Origin: Colletotrichum lupini
Taxonomy: Eukaryota > Ascomycota > Sordariomycetes > Glomerellales > Glomerellaceae
Direction of reading: 5' to 3'
NCBI RefSeq assembly: GCF_023278565.1
Contig: NC_064679.1
Location: 1,426,001 to 1,490,000 of the forward strand
DNA: 64,000 bases
Below, piece by piece: positions 36,684 through 47,145 of this stretch (positions are counted from its first letter, which is position 1; the number at the start of each line of letters is the position of its first letter). The notes under the pieces are model-generated. The model worked only from the letters and a program-made list of their open reading frames with translations, had not been told where the DNA came from and did not search any database. Made by a program: the position numbers and the translations under genes.

Positions 36684-37727
36684 TCAAGCCTTCTTCGCGA
36701 CCTTCACCACAATCTTACCAGCAGCCGACCCCTCCTTGAGCTTCTCATACGCCTTGACAGCATCCTCAAACTCGTACGTTGAATCAACCACAGTCTTGAC
36801 CTTACCCTCCGCCATCCACGCCGCAATCTGCGCCAGATCCGCGTGCACATTCTTCGTCATGAACGCCTCAAACTTGTGCTTCGCGCCGCCGAGGAACCCC
36901 GGCAGGAACATGCTCGGCACGAGACTGCTCACCTGCGCAAACGACACCGCCCCACCCACGAACTTGAAGTGGCCGCCCTCGAGCAAGAAATCGTCAGACG
37001 CCTTGTACAGGTTCGGCGGCGAGTTTCCGACATTGTCAACGACGACGGCGAAGACCTTGCCCTTGGCGCGGAGGGTCGAGACGACGTCGGCGGTCTTGTA
37101 GTCGATGATCTCGTCGGCGCCGAGGGATTTGCAGAGGGATGCTTTGCCGGTGGAGCACGAGACTGTGACGGTGCAGCCGAGCGCCTTTGCGATCTGGATA
37201 CCAAACGTCCCCGTGCCGCCCGAGCCGCCGTTGATGAAGACGTGGTCGCCCGCCTTGACGTACGGCGCGATGGTCTGGTACGCCGTCAGGCCCGCCGTGC
37301 CCACCGCGCCGGCCTGCTCCAGGCTCTCCGCGGCCCCGGATCCGTGGGGGAAGGCGGCTACCCCGTCGCGCTCGGCGACGAGGTACTCGCTCAGGGAGCC
37401 GTGGCTTCCCAGGGGATCGACGCGGCCGACGACGAGGTCGCCCGGGGCGATGTCGGTGATTTCGGAGCCGACGGCGACGGCGCGGCCGGAGAAGTCCATG
37501 CCTGGGCAGCGGGGGAAGGAGACCATTGCTTTTGCGACGAGGCCTAGGTCCGGGAGCTTGTAGTCTGCTGGGTTGATGCCCGCGGCGACGACCTGGACGA
37601 GGACTTGGGTTGGTTTGAGGGTGGTGGCGGACGGGGTTGGGACGGTGGTTAGGGCGAGATCTTTGATGAAGGCGCCTGGGGCGGGGATTTGCCAGCGGCG
37701 CATTTCGGTGGGCGGTTGTTGGGTCAT
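36684..37727 (-). CDS. MDR-family NAD(P)H oxidoreductase (quinone oxidoreductase / zinc-type ADH-like)
   Basis: An intronless 347-residue protein starting MTQQPPTEMRRWQIP at 37727; the longer frame upstream would begin with TTG. The GroES-like N-terminal domain includes PTQVLVQVVAAGINPADYK and PGMDFSGRAVAVGSEI. The Rossmann domain carries the cofactor loop INGGSGGTGTFGIQIAKALG at about 166-184, followed by GADEIIDY. It ends with the standard C-terminal AAGKIVVKV. No catalytic zinc ligands or structural zinc cysteine cluster are visible, so it belongs with zinc-independent quinone or enoyl reductases of the medium-chain dehydrogenase/reductase superfamily, including RTN4IP1-like and ToxD-like proteins. 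Substrate unknown; probably cytosolic. Confidence 0.9.
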   Translation of the reverse strand: MTQQPPTEMRRWQIPAPGAFIKDLALTTVPTPSATTLKPTQVLVQVVAAGINPADYKLPDLGLVAKAMVSFPRCPGMDFSGRAVAVGSEITDIAPGDLVVGRVDPLGSHGSLSEYLVAERDGVAAFPHGSGAAESLEQAGAVGTAGLTAYQTIAPYVKAGDHVFINGGSGGTGTFGIQIAKALGCTVTVSCSTGKASLCKSLGADEIIDYKTADVVSTLRAKGKVFAVVVDNVGNSPPNLYKASDDFLLEGGHFKFVGGAVSFAQVSSLVPSMFLPGFLGGAKHKFEAFMTKNVHADLAQIAAWMAEGKVKTVVDSTYEFEDAVKAYEKLKEGSAAGKIVVKVAKKA

Positions 37728-39398
37728 TTTGGATGGTCTATGTGGTTTGTGATGCACTATCAAGGTTTATGGTGTCTGTTGATGAGATGGAGATGGGTGG
37801 AGTGAGGTGAAGTATGAGGTTGTGGAGTTGTGAGTATGAGTACGAGGTTGAGTGTGGGAGAGAGGAGGTCTAGATAAGGCAGCTCAAGCTCCCTCCCCGC
37901 GGGAGCGCCCCGGTCATGATATTAACTTTCACAGACGGTCATTGCTTCCCAAGGTGGGGTGACGGCCACTGACGAAATCAAAAGTCAACCGGGCAGCGCA
38001 AGCCGGGGAATGCGGGAACCGTCCCCCCTCGCCAACCATCAGTCCGTTCATAACTCTCTTCCCTCCCTCTCACCGGGGGGGAATGGCAACCTAGCACAAG
38101 CACGGCCACACCGCACCCGATAAGTCAAATGGCGTCACGACTCGGCTTGCCCCGATCCGGCTTGTTCGCTCCGATCATTCTCCCGGAGACCCCGATCAGA
38201 CCACGGGAACTCGGAGACTGGTTCAGACGTCAAGTCCAATCCGCATGAATCTTCAAGGTTGATATGAACAGGTGCTCCACCTCGTTGGGGCTGCCGATTG
38301 GAAGAAGCGGGCGACAGAAAAAAATTCCTGCGGTCGAATTTTTCTAGAAGAAAGTGGGTTATTTCTTTGGCAGCTACGGCAACCAGTGCATGGCATGAAG
38401 TATCAGTCCTGGAATTTCTCAAGGATGCGACATACTTTACTATCTTATGCAGAGCAGTTACTGTAGCAAACGACTCCGATATTCAAAAATACGGGAATAA
38501 CATCAGCCGAGGCTCTATTGACTTGTGAATATCGAGCATTCTGAGGTAAAAGTCCACGTAGGAAGGGCTGCAGCTGAAGGGTCAATGAAGATAGTCACTC
38601 CACCATTCCGACCTATCAGAGTATCGAGGATGCAACGCTGCATTGAGTGGTTGCGTAAATGTGGCGGGTCACCCCACTATCAACGACAAGAGTCTTGATG
38701 AGTTCCAGGAACATCATTTAGTGGCTAGCTATTTCCGATTGATACTTAGGACTGAAGCGAGCTCATTAGACCTTTCTGCCAAAACTTTCCTGATAATACT
38801 TAAAGGGTAGAGTCAATGGGTGTTCACGATCATTGTGGGTAATTCTTCACCTTCCTAATCGACCTTGTTTAGGATGAATACCTAGGCTATTCGGGCCGGT
38901 TGAAAGTCTAAGCCATGGCATTTGTATTGAGGTAAGATAGAACATCATTCTGTCAACAGTTTCTTGCATTGTTTAGTTTAGAGCCGAGCTCTCTTGCCTA
39001 GGTAAGTAGAAGCACAAGACAAGCTTCCCATTTCGTATAGAAAGACATAACGCCTGATTCTTTCCTCTTTAAATCTCGATGCCATGAAATTCTTGGTATC
39101 TTATTCTTCCTCGTCAAGCAACCCAAATACGCCAAACGGGAATCCAGTGCGCGGCGCAAGCCATGCAGTATGTCCCGGGGTGCCTTGAACACTCTTCTTT
39201 CATCGATATCGTAAGCCCAGGCGATGCTTCCGCCAAAGTAACACATTAACTTCATACTTGCCGCGATTATCAACACCGCGATTCGACTTATCGTTGAAAG
39301 CATCCTCGCCCGAAACAACAAGAAAAACACTTGTCTTCATTATTGTTCGTTTCCCCCCTTGTCCTTCCCTGAAATGGAAGCCTCCACATCTCTTATAC
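37728..39398. other. Intergenic region, no gene recognised
   Basis: It contains the oxidoreductase promoter, with GA-rich repeats (GAGATGG, GAGTATGAG) at 37780-37870, and the 3' flank of the acyltransferase. Small frames near 38135-38528 and 38998-39463 show no domain. Confidence 0.5.
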
Positions 39399-40850
39399 TT
39401 AGGCGCACCACGTAGACGCCCAGCGACCAAGCTCATTGGGCCCACAGATCCTCTCCATATCATCCTCCCTCAGAGCAAGAAGGACCTCCCAAGGAGCATC
39501 GCCCTTGGTAACACCACGACGCTGCATGATATTCATGCTGCCGTCGTTGGCAGACCACGTCTTGCGCACGTAGTCAGCCCTACCCCCCGTGCCCGGGATC
39601 CCAAAGTCCACATCCGCGCCCATGTGCGTCCAGACGCTGCAGCCAAGCCCAGCGTGGCCAGGCTGGAGCGCTTTCATGAAGGCCTTGCCTTCCATCGTGG
39701 GGTCAGGATGGGAAGCGGCGAGGGCGATCCTGGCGGGGATGTAGCCCGGCGTGCTCGCCTTGCTGACAGCCTGGCGAACGCGCCAGGAGGCGTCGAGGAT
39801 AGCGGGCACGGCGTCGCAGGAGAGGATGCCGGAGCTAGAGGTTCGAATTAAGTCCCCTACTGGTATCTGGCCAGTGGTGGTCTGTGTGTATACGTTGCCC
39901 CATGCCCCAGGGGAGAAAGGAGGAGATAGACGGGGGCGAGCATCTGCGGCGGTGGTGAAGGAGGTGTGGTCCTGCTCCGAGAGGTGGGCGAAGCGGGATC
40001 TGGTGACGTGGACCCAGATCATGGCGGAGAGGGTGTCTGCCTTTGAGACAAAGGCTTTCTCACCGTGCTTCCCACGTACATGAGCGAGGGCTTCGCTGTG
40101 GATTTCGGAGAGTATCTCATTCGGGATGCTGAAGAGTACACAGACTGCTTTGGGGGCCTTCTCTGAAATGCTGTGGGTGCTGGTGACGGTGTTGCTGGGG
40201 CTGAAGTCGTACTCTGGGAACATGGCCTTTGAGATGTTGGTGGAGATATAAGGGGACATGAGCGGACGTTCAATCGCCTCGTCAAGAAAGGCAAGCTCAG
40301 GGTATTCATCATGGCCCTGGCCAAAATACTCAAGAAACGCCTTGATGAAACCGCCGTCAAAGATTGCGTGATGAGTAGAAACGCAGACAAAGAGACCTCC
40401 TCCAGAAACCTCTGTAATCTTCAATGTAACAGGAGGGCAGGATTTACCCGGCTTTGGGTGATTAGGAGAGAGGGACAGGATGTCCTTGTCCATGAATGAA
40501 GGAGGCATGCCACGCTTCTTGAGACATTGGTAATCGAGACCTCCAAGGTGCTCAACTGAGCTATATGCAAAGATGTCTGGCCGCTGATCCATGTTGATCT
40601 GGGGATAAAGCAGATCGTAGGTGAGCTCCAGTTCGTTTGGTCGACGACTGTTGCTGGCTGGGCCAATTTGGCCTGACAAGAAGGGCCAGCGGGCAAGAGC
40701 AGTCTCGAAGCGAAGCTTGAGATGGGTAATTGTCTCCTCGGTGTACTTCTCATCCTGGTCGAAGACGAAGATCGATCGCACGTAGATTCGCGGGGCGATT
40801 TGGTCCAAGGGACCGAGTTCAATGGTATCCAGGACGGTGGTGCTACCCAT
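39399..40850 (-). CDS. BAHD-like acyltransferase (trichothecene 3-O-acetyltransferase group)
   Basis: A single frame of 483 residues starting MGSTTVLDTIELGPLDQIAP. The catalytic HxxxD motif is HAIFD at 161-165 (within STHHAIFDGGFIKAF). The second family motif is DFGIPGTGG, with DFG at 415-417. The length and layout match fungal acyl-CoA-dependent transferases that acetylate hydroxyls of secondary metabolites. The start is placed at the MGSTTV methionine because the upstream 29 codons read like a leader. The real substrate cannot be read from sequence. No biosynthetic core enzyme (polyketide synthase, NRPS, terpene cyclase) is nearby, so it may act in detoxification or on an unlinked pathway. 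Confidence 0.88.
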   Translation of the reverse strand: MGSTTVLDTIELGPLDQIAPRIYVRSIFVFDQDEKYTEETITHLKLRFETALARWPFLSGQIGPASNSRRPNELELTYDLLYPQINMDQRPDIFAYSSVEHLGGLDYQCLKKRGMPPSFMDKDILSLSPNHPKPGKSCPPVTLKITEVSGGGLFVCVSTHHAIFDGGFIKAFLEYFGQGHDEYPELAFLDEAIERPLMSPYISTNISKAMFPEYDFSPSNTVTSTHSISEKAPKAVCVLFSIPNEILSEIHSEALAHVRGKHGEKAFVSKADTLSAMIWVHVTRSRFAHLSEQDHTSFTTAADARPRLSPPFSPGAWGNVYTQTTTGQIPVGDLIRTSSSGILSCDAVPAILDASWRVRQAVSKASTPGYIPARIALAASHPDPTMEGKAFMKALQPGHAGLGCSVWTHMGADVDFGIPGTGGRADYVRKTWSANDGSMNIMQRRGVTKGDAPWEVLLALREDDMERICGPNELGRWASTWCA

Positions 40851-42987
40851 TGTGAATATCGGTGACGAGTATTGAGCAGGGTTGTTGGTATACATGTAAG
40901 TGAGCTGTTTGAGACACAAGGAGCAGGTGTAGACCAAAGCTCACGAGGCTCGTGAGAGAAATTTTGAACGTCGCAGAGAATTGAGTGAAACCAACGTGGA
41001 CGCGAGTAAAGGTGCCTATTGAGAGGAAAAGACGAGTTGTTGCCCTTAAGATATGGTCGCCTTTAACTATAATCTGAAGAAGGTGTCTCCGCCTATTGTG
41101 CGACTGGGAATGGAGATACCTCTCGCGTTATGCGAAGCCGGGTAAACTTGAAGTGTAAAATAGCGGATATACAAGTCCTGCCCTTTCTCGGAGATAGGTT
41201 GCTCCCACAGTGCTCGCAGCTTTCCTAACAGATGCTTTGGCGCCGTTCTTCAAAACCAGAAAGCTATCACTGTGGCGAGGTAACCTGCCTAGCCACTGAT
41301 CTACATAGGTGAGTTTGACTTCTTGGGGCCCGTGGTTGAGGAAATAATTTGACGAGAGAAATATGAAGTCGGAGCATGAGTTTCAGGAAGTTTAAGGGGA
41401 CATATCCTCAAAATCAGTCCTGCTAAGGCCTGTAGATGTTTGAACACAGCTGTAACATTTTTTGTATTCTGTTGTTCATTTCGTTGGAAAATCAACTTGG
41501 ATTGTCTCATTTCGAGAGCCGTAAACACGATAAAAAGCATAGTAGGGAAGATTCAGCTTGAACTAGAGCCAAGATCAACATGAAAGCACTGTGTTGTATT
41601 GGACAATGAAAGCTTCAATGTCATTGTGGGTTTAGGCCTTGCTACTCAAAGAGGAGCAATACCAGCCCCTTGTGAATCGTTTGACTGAAAGAGCTCTGAA
41701 TGCAGATGATGAGTCCTAACAGTTCCGGCGGCAGTTGCGACATTTGTTCTGAAAGAGAGAAATGAAAGAAGAAAATTGAACGCTGATCAGGACGCAGCGT
41801 CCGTAACACAAAGACGAGTCTAGTCCGCAGGGCCGTTTGATTCGACCTTCACTATCATCTGGCGAAGTACTGGTCGTTTGATCAAGACTATGCCGGTCTC
41901 GAGAGGTATCTTGAGGCATTTGCGAGAGAATGCTTTGGCAGTGTGAGTCACCTCGATCAGAGTCAATTTGCAATATGACTTTTCATCCCAGTGACAGGGG
42001 GTGCTCCATCCTTCGTAGTTAATTACCGACGAATGACCCCATGGATGCCGTACTCTGAAGTCTTGTTGCGGGAAGACCGTGGAGGTCAACTGAATTGATC
42101 GCAGTTGACGGTTCATGAACTGGCCTCAGCTTACGGGATATTGAGTAGTCTCTGGAGAAAGTAGCCTCGAGTCCAGATACAAACACCCTATTGTTGTCGG
42201 GATGGAAATATCTTTGAGAGACGTATTACTCTCTGGCCTGAAAAGTGGAATTGGGAAAAGGCTTAGGAGAGGAAGGATGACAGGATGAAATCACCGAAGC
42301 CTTTGATCGGTCCACCTTGAGAAAGGTCTACAGTTTTGCGGTGAATCCTCCCTCAGCAATTCAGTTAGATGAGTCTAGTTGCTGATATTAACGTAAGAAA
42401 AGTTTTCGTTATAATTCGAGGTGTACTTGCATTCATTCCCTGGTGTCTTGAACTCTCCCGTAGCTTCATACTTGGTATCTGCTTACTCTTATTACTTGTA
42501 GCCTCATATTGTTAAGGCCATCGTTTTCTTTTTTTCTCGCCCTAGTTTTCTCAATAGAAACGGACTTAGTAAGCTGGTAGAAACTTGTCTGCCGTAAAGA
42601 TGGAGTTCGGCCAAGCTCAACAAACGGCCTCCCTGTACTAGTAGGTTACAGCAAGTGAAGTTCTACGATCTTTGCACCACCATCGTGTAACTAGCTTTGC
42701 TGGAGCTTTTATTTAAATCATCTAAAATAAGAGAACCACGACCATGAAAAGTTACGATTGCCTCAGTGTGTGCATTCAACGAGTAATGATTTTGAGATAT
42801 GACACATAGAGTAATATGAATGTTGCATTTCTTATGGAAGTCTATCAGAAAACCGGCGTTTGCATTGAACTGTAGTTTTTCTTCAGTCGAGACTTCGGCG
42901 GAGCAATAATTTGGCTTTCTCCCCATAGGAAGGCCTTCAAGTTATTGAGGTACACCAGCCCATCATTCCCAGTCCTGCATTGCCAAA
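40851..42987. other. Intergenic region of 2.1 kb, no firm gene
   Basis: It lies between the acyltransferase start and the stop of the Cys-repeat protein. A minus-strand frame at 41820-42116 (98 residues, DFRVRHPWGHSSVINYEGW and on) is the most protein-like piece, but it has no signal peptide and no clear splice partner. Confidence 0.4.
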
Positions 42988-45009
42988 CTACTGGCATCTG
43001 GGATAAGAGCTCCCACAATCAGGCGTGAGAAAACCACGATTGATTCCCGGAGGGCAGTACTCAAACTCCATGCAGTCTCCCGATGACAAAGTGCAATGCT
43101 CCCCGTTGAATCTCTGGCCTTCGGGACATTGCGGCAAGGTCTGGCCCACACATTCTTTGGAATCAGCATCCCATGTAGTGTTGGTGGGACAGACGGGTTC
43201 CTGCTCAGATTCGCAGATCTTGCCATTGAAGTGAGTACCCGGAGGGCAACTAGGTTCCACGGTGGCCGCACACCGCTCTCCGTCAAACTCTGTTCCAGGC
43301 TCACAACTCGGAGTGTCACCGACACAGACAGTTCCGTTGAAATGAGTGCCCAAGTCACATTCTGGTGTCTCATCGGAAATACACTCCTCCCCGCTGAGGA
43401 TGTATCCAGGAGGACAGGTCTTCTCTTCAGTATCCTGGCACCGGCCGCCACGCCACTGGTGACCGGGTGGGCAGTCCGGCGGGTCGATGCTGATGCAGGT
43501 TGTACCTTTCAGGACGAGGCCTTTTGGACAGGCAGGCGGGCCTCTGATGCACTCGCCGCCGACGAGCGTCGTATCCTCGGGGCAAACCGGGCTTTGCCCG
43601 GTGACACATGCTCCGTCGCTCAGAGACGATCCCTTGGGACATGTAGGCGGAGTGATTGATACGCAGCGTGAACCGTCGTAGATGGTGTTCTCAGGGCAGC
43701 TTGGAGGGGGACCCCCTACTCGGGTGCAGTCAGCACCGTCGAAGTGGCTGCCGTCCTCACATTCTGGTCGGCCACTGATAGCGCAGTCTCGTCCATTAAA
43801 GGTGGTTCCAGAAGGGCAAGAGGGTGGCTGAATGCTGATACACTCGTCACCCTGGACGTGAGTTTCCTCGGGGCAGACAGCTTCGCCCTTGTGGACGCAG
43901 TTCCCGTTGGATAGTGTCGTGCCATCAGGGCAGATGGGTGGCTCTACGGAGATACAAGTGGTCCCATCGCGAGCCGAGCCAGGAGGACACCCCGGTGGTG
44001 TTATAGAGATGCATCGGGCGCAGTCCAGCTTGAATCCGGGGGGGCATGATGGGGGAAAGACCGTGATAGCCGTGCATCTGTTGCCGACCTGTTTCGTTCC
44101 TGGCGGACATCCTTCAGGAGGGACTTTGTATGAACACATGTCTCCGTTCCACCTTAGGGGAGGTGGGCAACACCGTGAAGTGCTTGAAGCCTGGTCGGTA
44201 GACAACTCCGTCCCAGGTGAGCAGACAGGTTTGTCTTGGGAGACACATTTCGTGTCTTCTAGGGTATCGCCAGGGGGGCACGACGGCGGTGTCTTCATGA
44301 TGCAGGTGTTTCTCTTGACGCTGAACCTTGTTCCGGTCGGGCATTCGGGGCCACCATCGGTAACGCAGTTGCCTCCTTTGGGGAAGGTCCCTACTGGACA
44401 TTGAGGAGTTTGACGATGGCTACAAACATTGTTGATTTCGTCGTATTCGCTGCCGGCGGGACAACTGGGTGGTACGATACTGATGCATACTCCATCGGAA
44501 AGATTCGTGCCGTCAGGGCACACTGGTGGGGTGGAACTGACACAACCTTTGCCGTTAAACCGATCCCCATTGCCGCAGATGGGCAACTTGGTCGAGATAC
44601 AGATTTTATCGGCCAACTCTGTGCCAGAAGGACACTTCGGTGGAATTTCCAAAATACAAGCCTTGTCTTTCAGGGTCGACGGGGAAGGGCAAGATGGTGG
44701 GGTGCTCGTGATGCAGACAAGCCCATTAAAGGTCTCATCATCCCGGCAGATGGGGCCAGTGATAGAGATGCAGTGACTACCTCTCAGCTTAGTGCCGTCT
44801 GGGCACCTTGGAACGCCAAGGACGCAAGAGTTGCCATCGAATAAGGTTCCTTCCGGGCAACACTTGACGCGGCCGGACTCTGGATCGGTGTGAGGTTTGA
44901 TTGCGTCCAGAGTCCATTTGTTGCGTACTGCCGACCCAAGTGGTATTTGGTCAGCTACTGCCTGGAGGGCAAAGAGAAAAGAAACGAGGCCCGCTTGAAA
45001 GGCCACCAT
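42988..45009 (-). CDS. Secreted protein built of about 30 two-cysteine repeats
   Basis: An intronless frame of 673 residues. A signal peptide (MVAFQAGLVSFLFALQAVAD) is followed by a short linker. From about residue 49 almost the whole chain is tandem units of 18-21 residues with the pattern C-P-x-G-T-x(3)-G-x(2)-C-[IV]-S-x(2)-P-P. I count about 30 units, one of which (the twelfth) is expanded and carries extra cysteines. The C-terminus (CMEFEYCPPGINRGF then CGSSYPRC) is a different Cys-rich cap. Units are divergent in sequence but constant in spacing, implying an old, selected array. The spacing suggests a rod of small disulfide-pinned loops, reminiscent of EGF-like or TNFR-like modules but shorter. 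It could be a cell-wall or extracellular adhesive or binding protein; function unknown. It is divergent from the PAN/coiled-coil gene. Confidence 0.85.
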   Translation of the reverse strand: MVAFQAGLVSFLFALQAVADQIPLGSAVRNKWTLDAIKPHTDPESGRVKCCPEGTLFDGNSCVLGVPRCPDGTKLRGSHCISITGPICRDDETFNGLVCITSTPPSCPSPSTLKDKACILEIPPKCPSGTELADKICISTKLPICGNGDRFNGKGCVSSTPPVCPDGTNLSDGVCISIVPPSCPAGSEYDEINNVCSHRQTPQCPVGTFPKGGNCVTDGGPECPTGTRFSVKRNTCIMKTPPSCPPGDTLEDTKCVSQDKPVCSPGTELSTDQASSTSRCCPPPLRWNGDMCSYKVPPEGCPPGTKQVGNRCTAITVFPPSCPPGFKLDCARCISITPPGCPPGSARDGTTCISVEPPICPDGTTLSNGNCVHKGEAVCPEETHVQGDECISIQPPSCPSGTTFNGRDCAISGRPECEDGSHFDGADCTRVGGPPPSCPENTIYDGSRCVSITPPTCPKGSSLSDGACVTGQSPVCPEDTTLVGGECIRGPPACPKGLVLKGTTCISIDPPDCPPGHQWRGGRCQDTEEKTCPPGYILSGEECISDETPECDLGTHFNGTVCVGDTPSCEPGTEFDGERCAATVEPSCPPGTHFNGKICESEQEPVCPTNTTWDADSKECVGQTLPQCPEGQRFNGEHCTLSSGDCMEFEYCPPGINRGFLTPDCGSSYPRCQ

Positions 45010-47145
45010 TGTAATAGATTTTGAAAAATTTCAAAACTGGAGCTTGATAGATGCTTTTGGAGAACACAAAAAGAGTGATGTTGATTGCCTGATACTCTTC
45101 TTGTATTACATATCGCGGGATGAGATGATGTGGAGAGCCTTAGACAAGACGGGAGATTGAATCCGTTAAGACCGGCGAGCCGCCGACATAGCAATGTTCT
45201 CAATTCCATTTACAACAGCGGAGGAGTAGACCGGCGCATTTTTCTTGCAAAGTACACGTCATGATCCGCAATCTTTCTCATCCGGGCTTGCCTATTGTCC
45301 GCAAACGTTGTGTGGTTTTCTATCACTCAGAAGGGCTCTCTTGGAAGTGATATTCAAGAGTTGAACCCTTATCGAGATCAACGCCCAGTCAAGATTTCGT
45401 TTTTGGAGCTAGAGAGACATAGTGCAAAGGCAAGAAGCAACTCTTCTAAGTCTCCTCTATGCTGAACTGAACATTGAAGGCCCTTAGAGTTTGAGACCAA
45501 TAAGCCACAGTCTTACTGCATGGAGGTTGTGGAAGAATTTGCTTTTGTGGAACATTAACAAATGCATTCGGTACCAAACACGACTGGGCTTCAACATCGT
45601 TAATCCAATGGGATAACTTACTGATTAGGCCTGGCTGGTTCAATAGTCATGTCGATCTTCAGCGTCGCTTCCGAGAAGCCGATACAAGTCGGAGTTCCTT
45701 CCGTCGAATACGATTCGTTGAGATAATGGTAAGAATTGCTATGGGCGTACTGACTTCTCCACTGTGGCAGTGGTCGTGCGGGCAAGACACTTTTATCGGG
45801 TAGATCATCTATCTCGATAAGGGATCTACCGAGACATGGTTCTTCGAGGAGGTCCAACTGTGCCTACGGCCGTATCTGAAGCTCTTGGGACCAAACAATT
45901 AATGATGAACTTGGTCTAGTTTGGTTTACCATTTCGCAACGTCTGAGCTCTGACGATGTTCGCAGAGCGTGGCAGACATCCAGCATTCTCATTGGCAGTT
46001 GCTTCTGTTGTACGTTGTTCCAAACCATGGATTTGGTTCACAGATCTCGGGAGATGAGCTGATAGAATGTCTTTCAAACGGCCGCGTAGATAGTAGATCG
46101 TTTCTGAGAGCGTATGATATCGCCGGTTTGGAATGAAGCTGCGGGGTACTTTGAGACAATGTTAAGGAACGGGACGATCCAGTTGCCCGGCTATCGACTT
46201 GAACTAACCGCATGCCTCACGAATCACTGCCCGCCTCGGACAGCTCTAAGGTCCCTGACAAGCCATCTGTGAGACAGTGAGGCTGTCTTTCAGCGAATTA
46301 GCGTGTACGGTCGGCGGGGAGAGCCGTACCTGCTCAAGAGCTACAGTTTGTAGGAGCTCTTAGTGGAATTCCGGAAACAACAGTATCAAGAATCTCAGTC
46401 TTCCAGTGACATCATGGTGAGTGCGTTGAACAATGTCGATGCTCTGGGAACTTCCGGATGTGGATTCAAGTTTCTCGAATAATGGTTCTCTCACGCGTGA
46501 AGCTAAAAGCTTACGTCTTACAACTAGGCTTCAGGTGTGCCGGCTGGTCGGATAGTCGGACATTTCAGAGTTTGAGTTATGCTATGATGGTGATCGTAAC
46601 GCAACGCAAACTATCGTGGCGTTTGCGAATCCGCCTCGATGAAGAGACAGTCATGAATCCAGTGAGACTAATCGTATTGGCTGCCTTCATTGTTCCATTG
46701 ATGTGGCGGCCTACTAAAAGATCAGTCTACTAATCTCAGTATAACCAATCAGAGGTTTGATGCCTCAATTACCACCGACGTTGGTCTAAGAAATTGGTAA
46801 GACAAGAAGCCATACTCAATGTAGTGTAATACAAGGTGATGCGTGCATTTTGTCGGCATCTTTGGACAAGAACACGGCACGTGAGAAGCCGATCTATCTC
46901 TTCGAAATAGTATTACTGTGTCTGTAGATTGGAGAGGACTTTGTGTTTATCAGGTGAATCACGAGTGTCGCTGTGAATACTTCTGAAATTGTCCTCAAAA
47001 GAATAAATTCGACCACTTGTACAACCTCATCGGAGACCTGCTCACACGCACTGAGAATCCGTCTTATTTGCTTTGGTTGAACTTCCTTAGGTCGCCGACT
47101 CGACTCTACTCATTCTCGACTACTTCTGTTATATGTTCCACCACT
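45010..47145. promoter_or_regulatory. Divergent intergenic region between two secreted Cys-rich protein genes
   Basis: 2.1 kb separates the start codons of the repeat protein (45009, minus) and the PAN/coiled-coil protein (47146, plus). It could carry control sites for both. A minus-strand frame at 45618-45857 (79 residues) has a canonical GTAAGT just downstream, but no convincing protein results. Nothing else was recognised. Confidence 0.35.

Noticed and set aside
36843..37547. 234-residue plus-strand frame opposite the MDR oxidoreductase
   Set aside because: The opposite strand carries a complete enzyme with clear motifs; this frame is rich in Arg, Asp and Ala with no family likeness.
37728..37763. 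Longer start for the MDR oxidoreductase (12 extra codons)
   Set aside because: The upstream initiator would be TTG, and the ATG at 37727 gives the normal family N-terminus.
41820..42116. 98-residue minus-strand frame with a protein-like look
   Set aside because: No signal peptide, no domain and no splice partner that extends it; kept only as a note in the intergenic entry.
45446..45857. Possible two-exon small gene on the minus strand (79-residue frame with a GTAAGT donor)
   Set aside because: Joining across the candidate intron gives an unconvincing tail, and there is no start context or signal peptide. I cannot support it.
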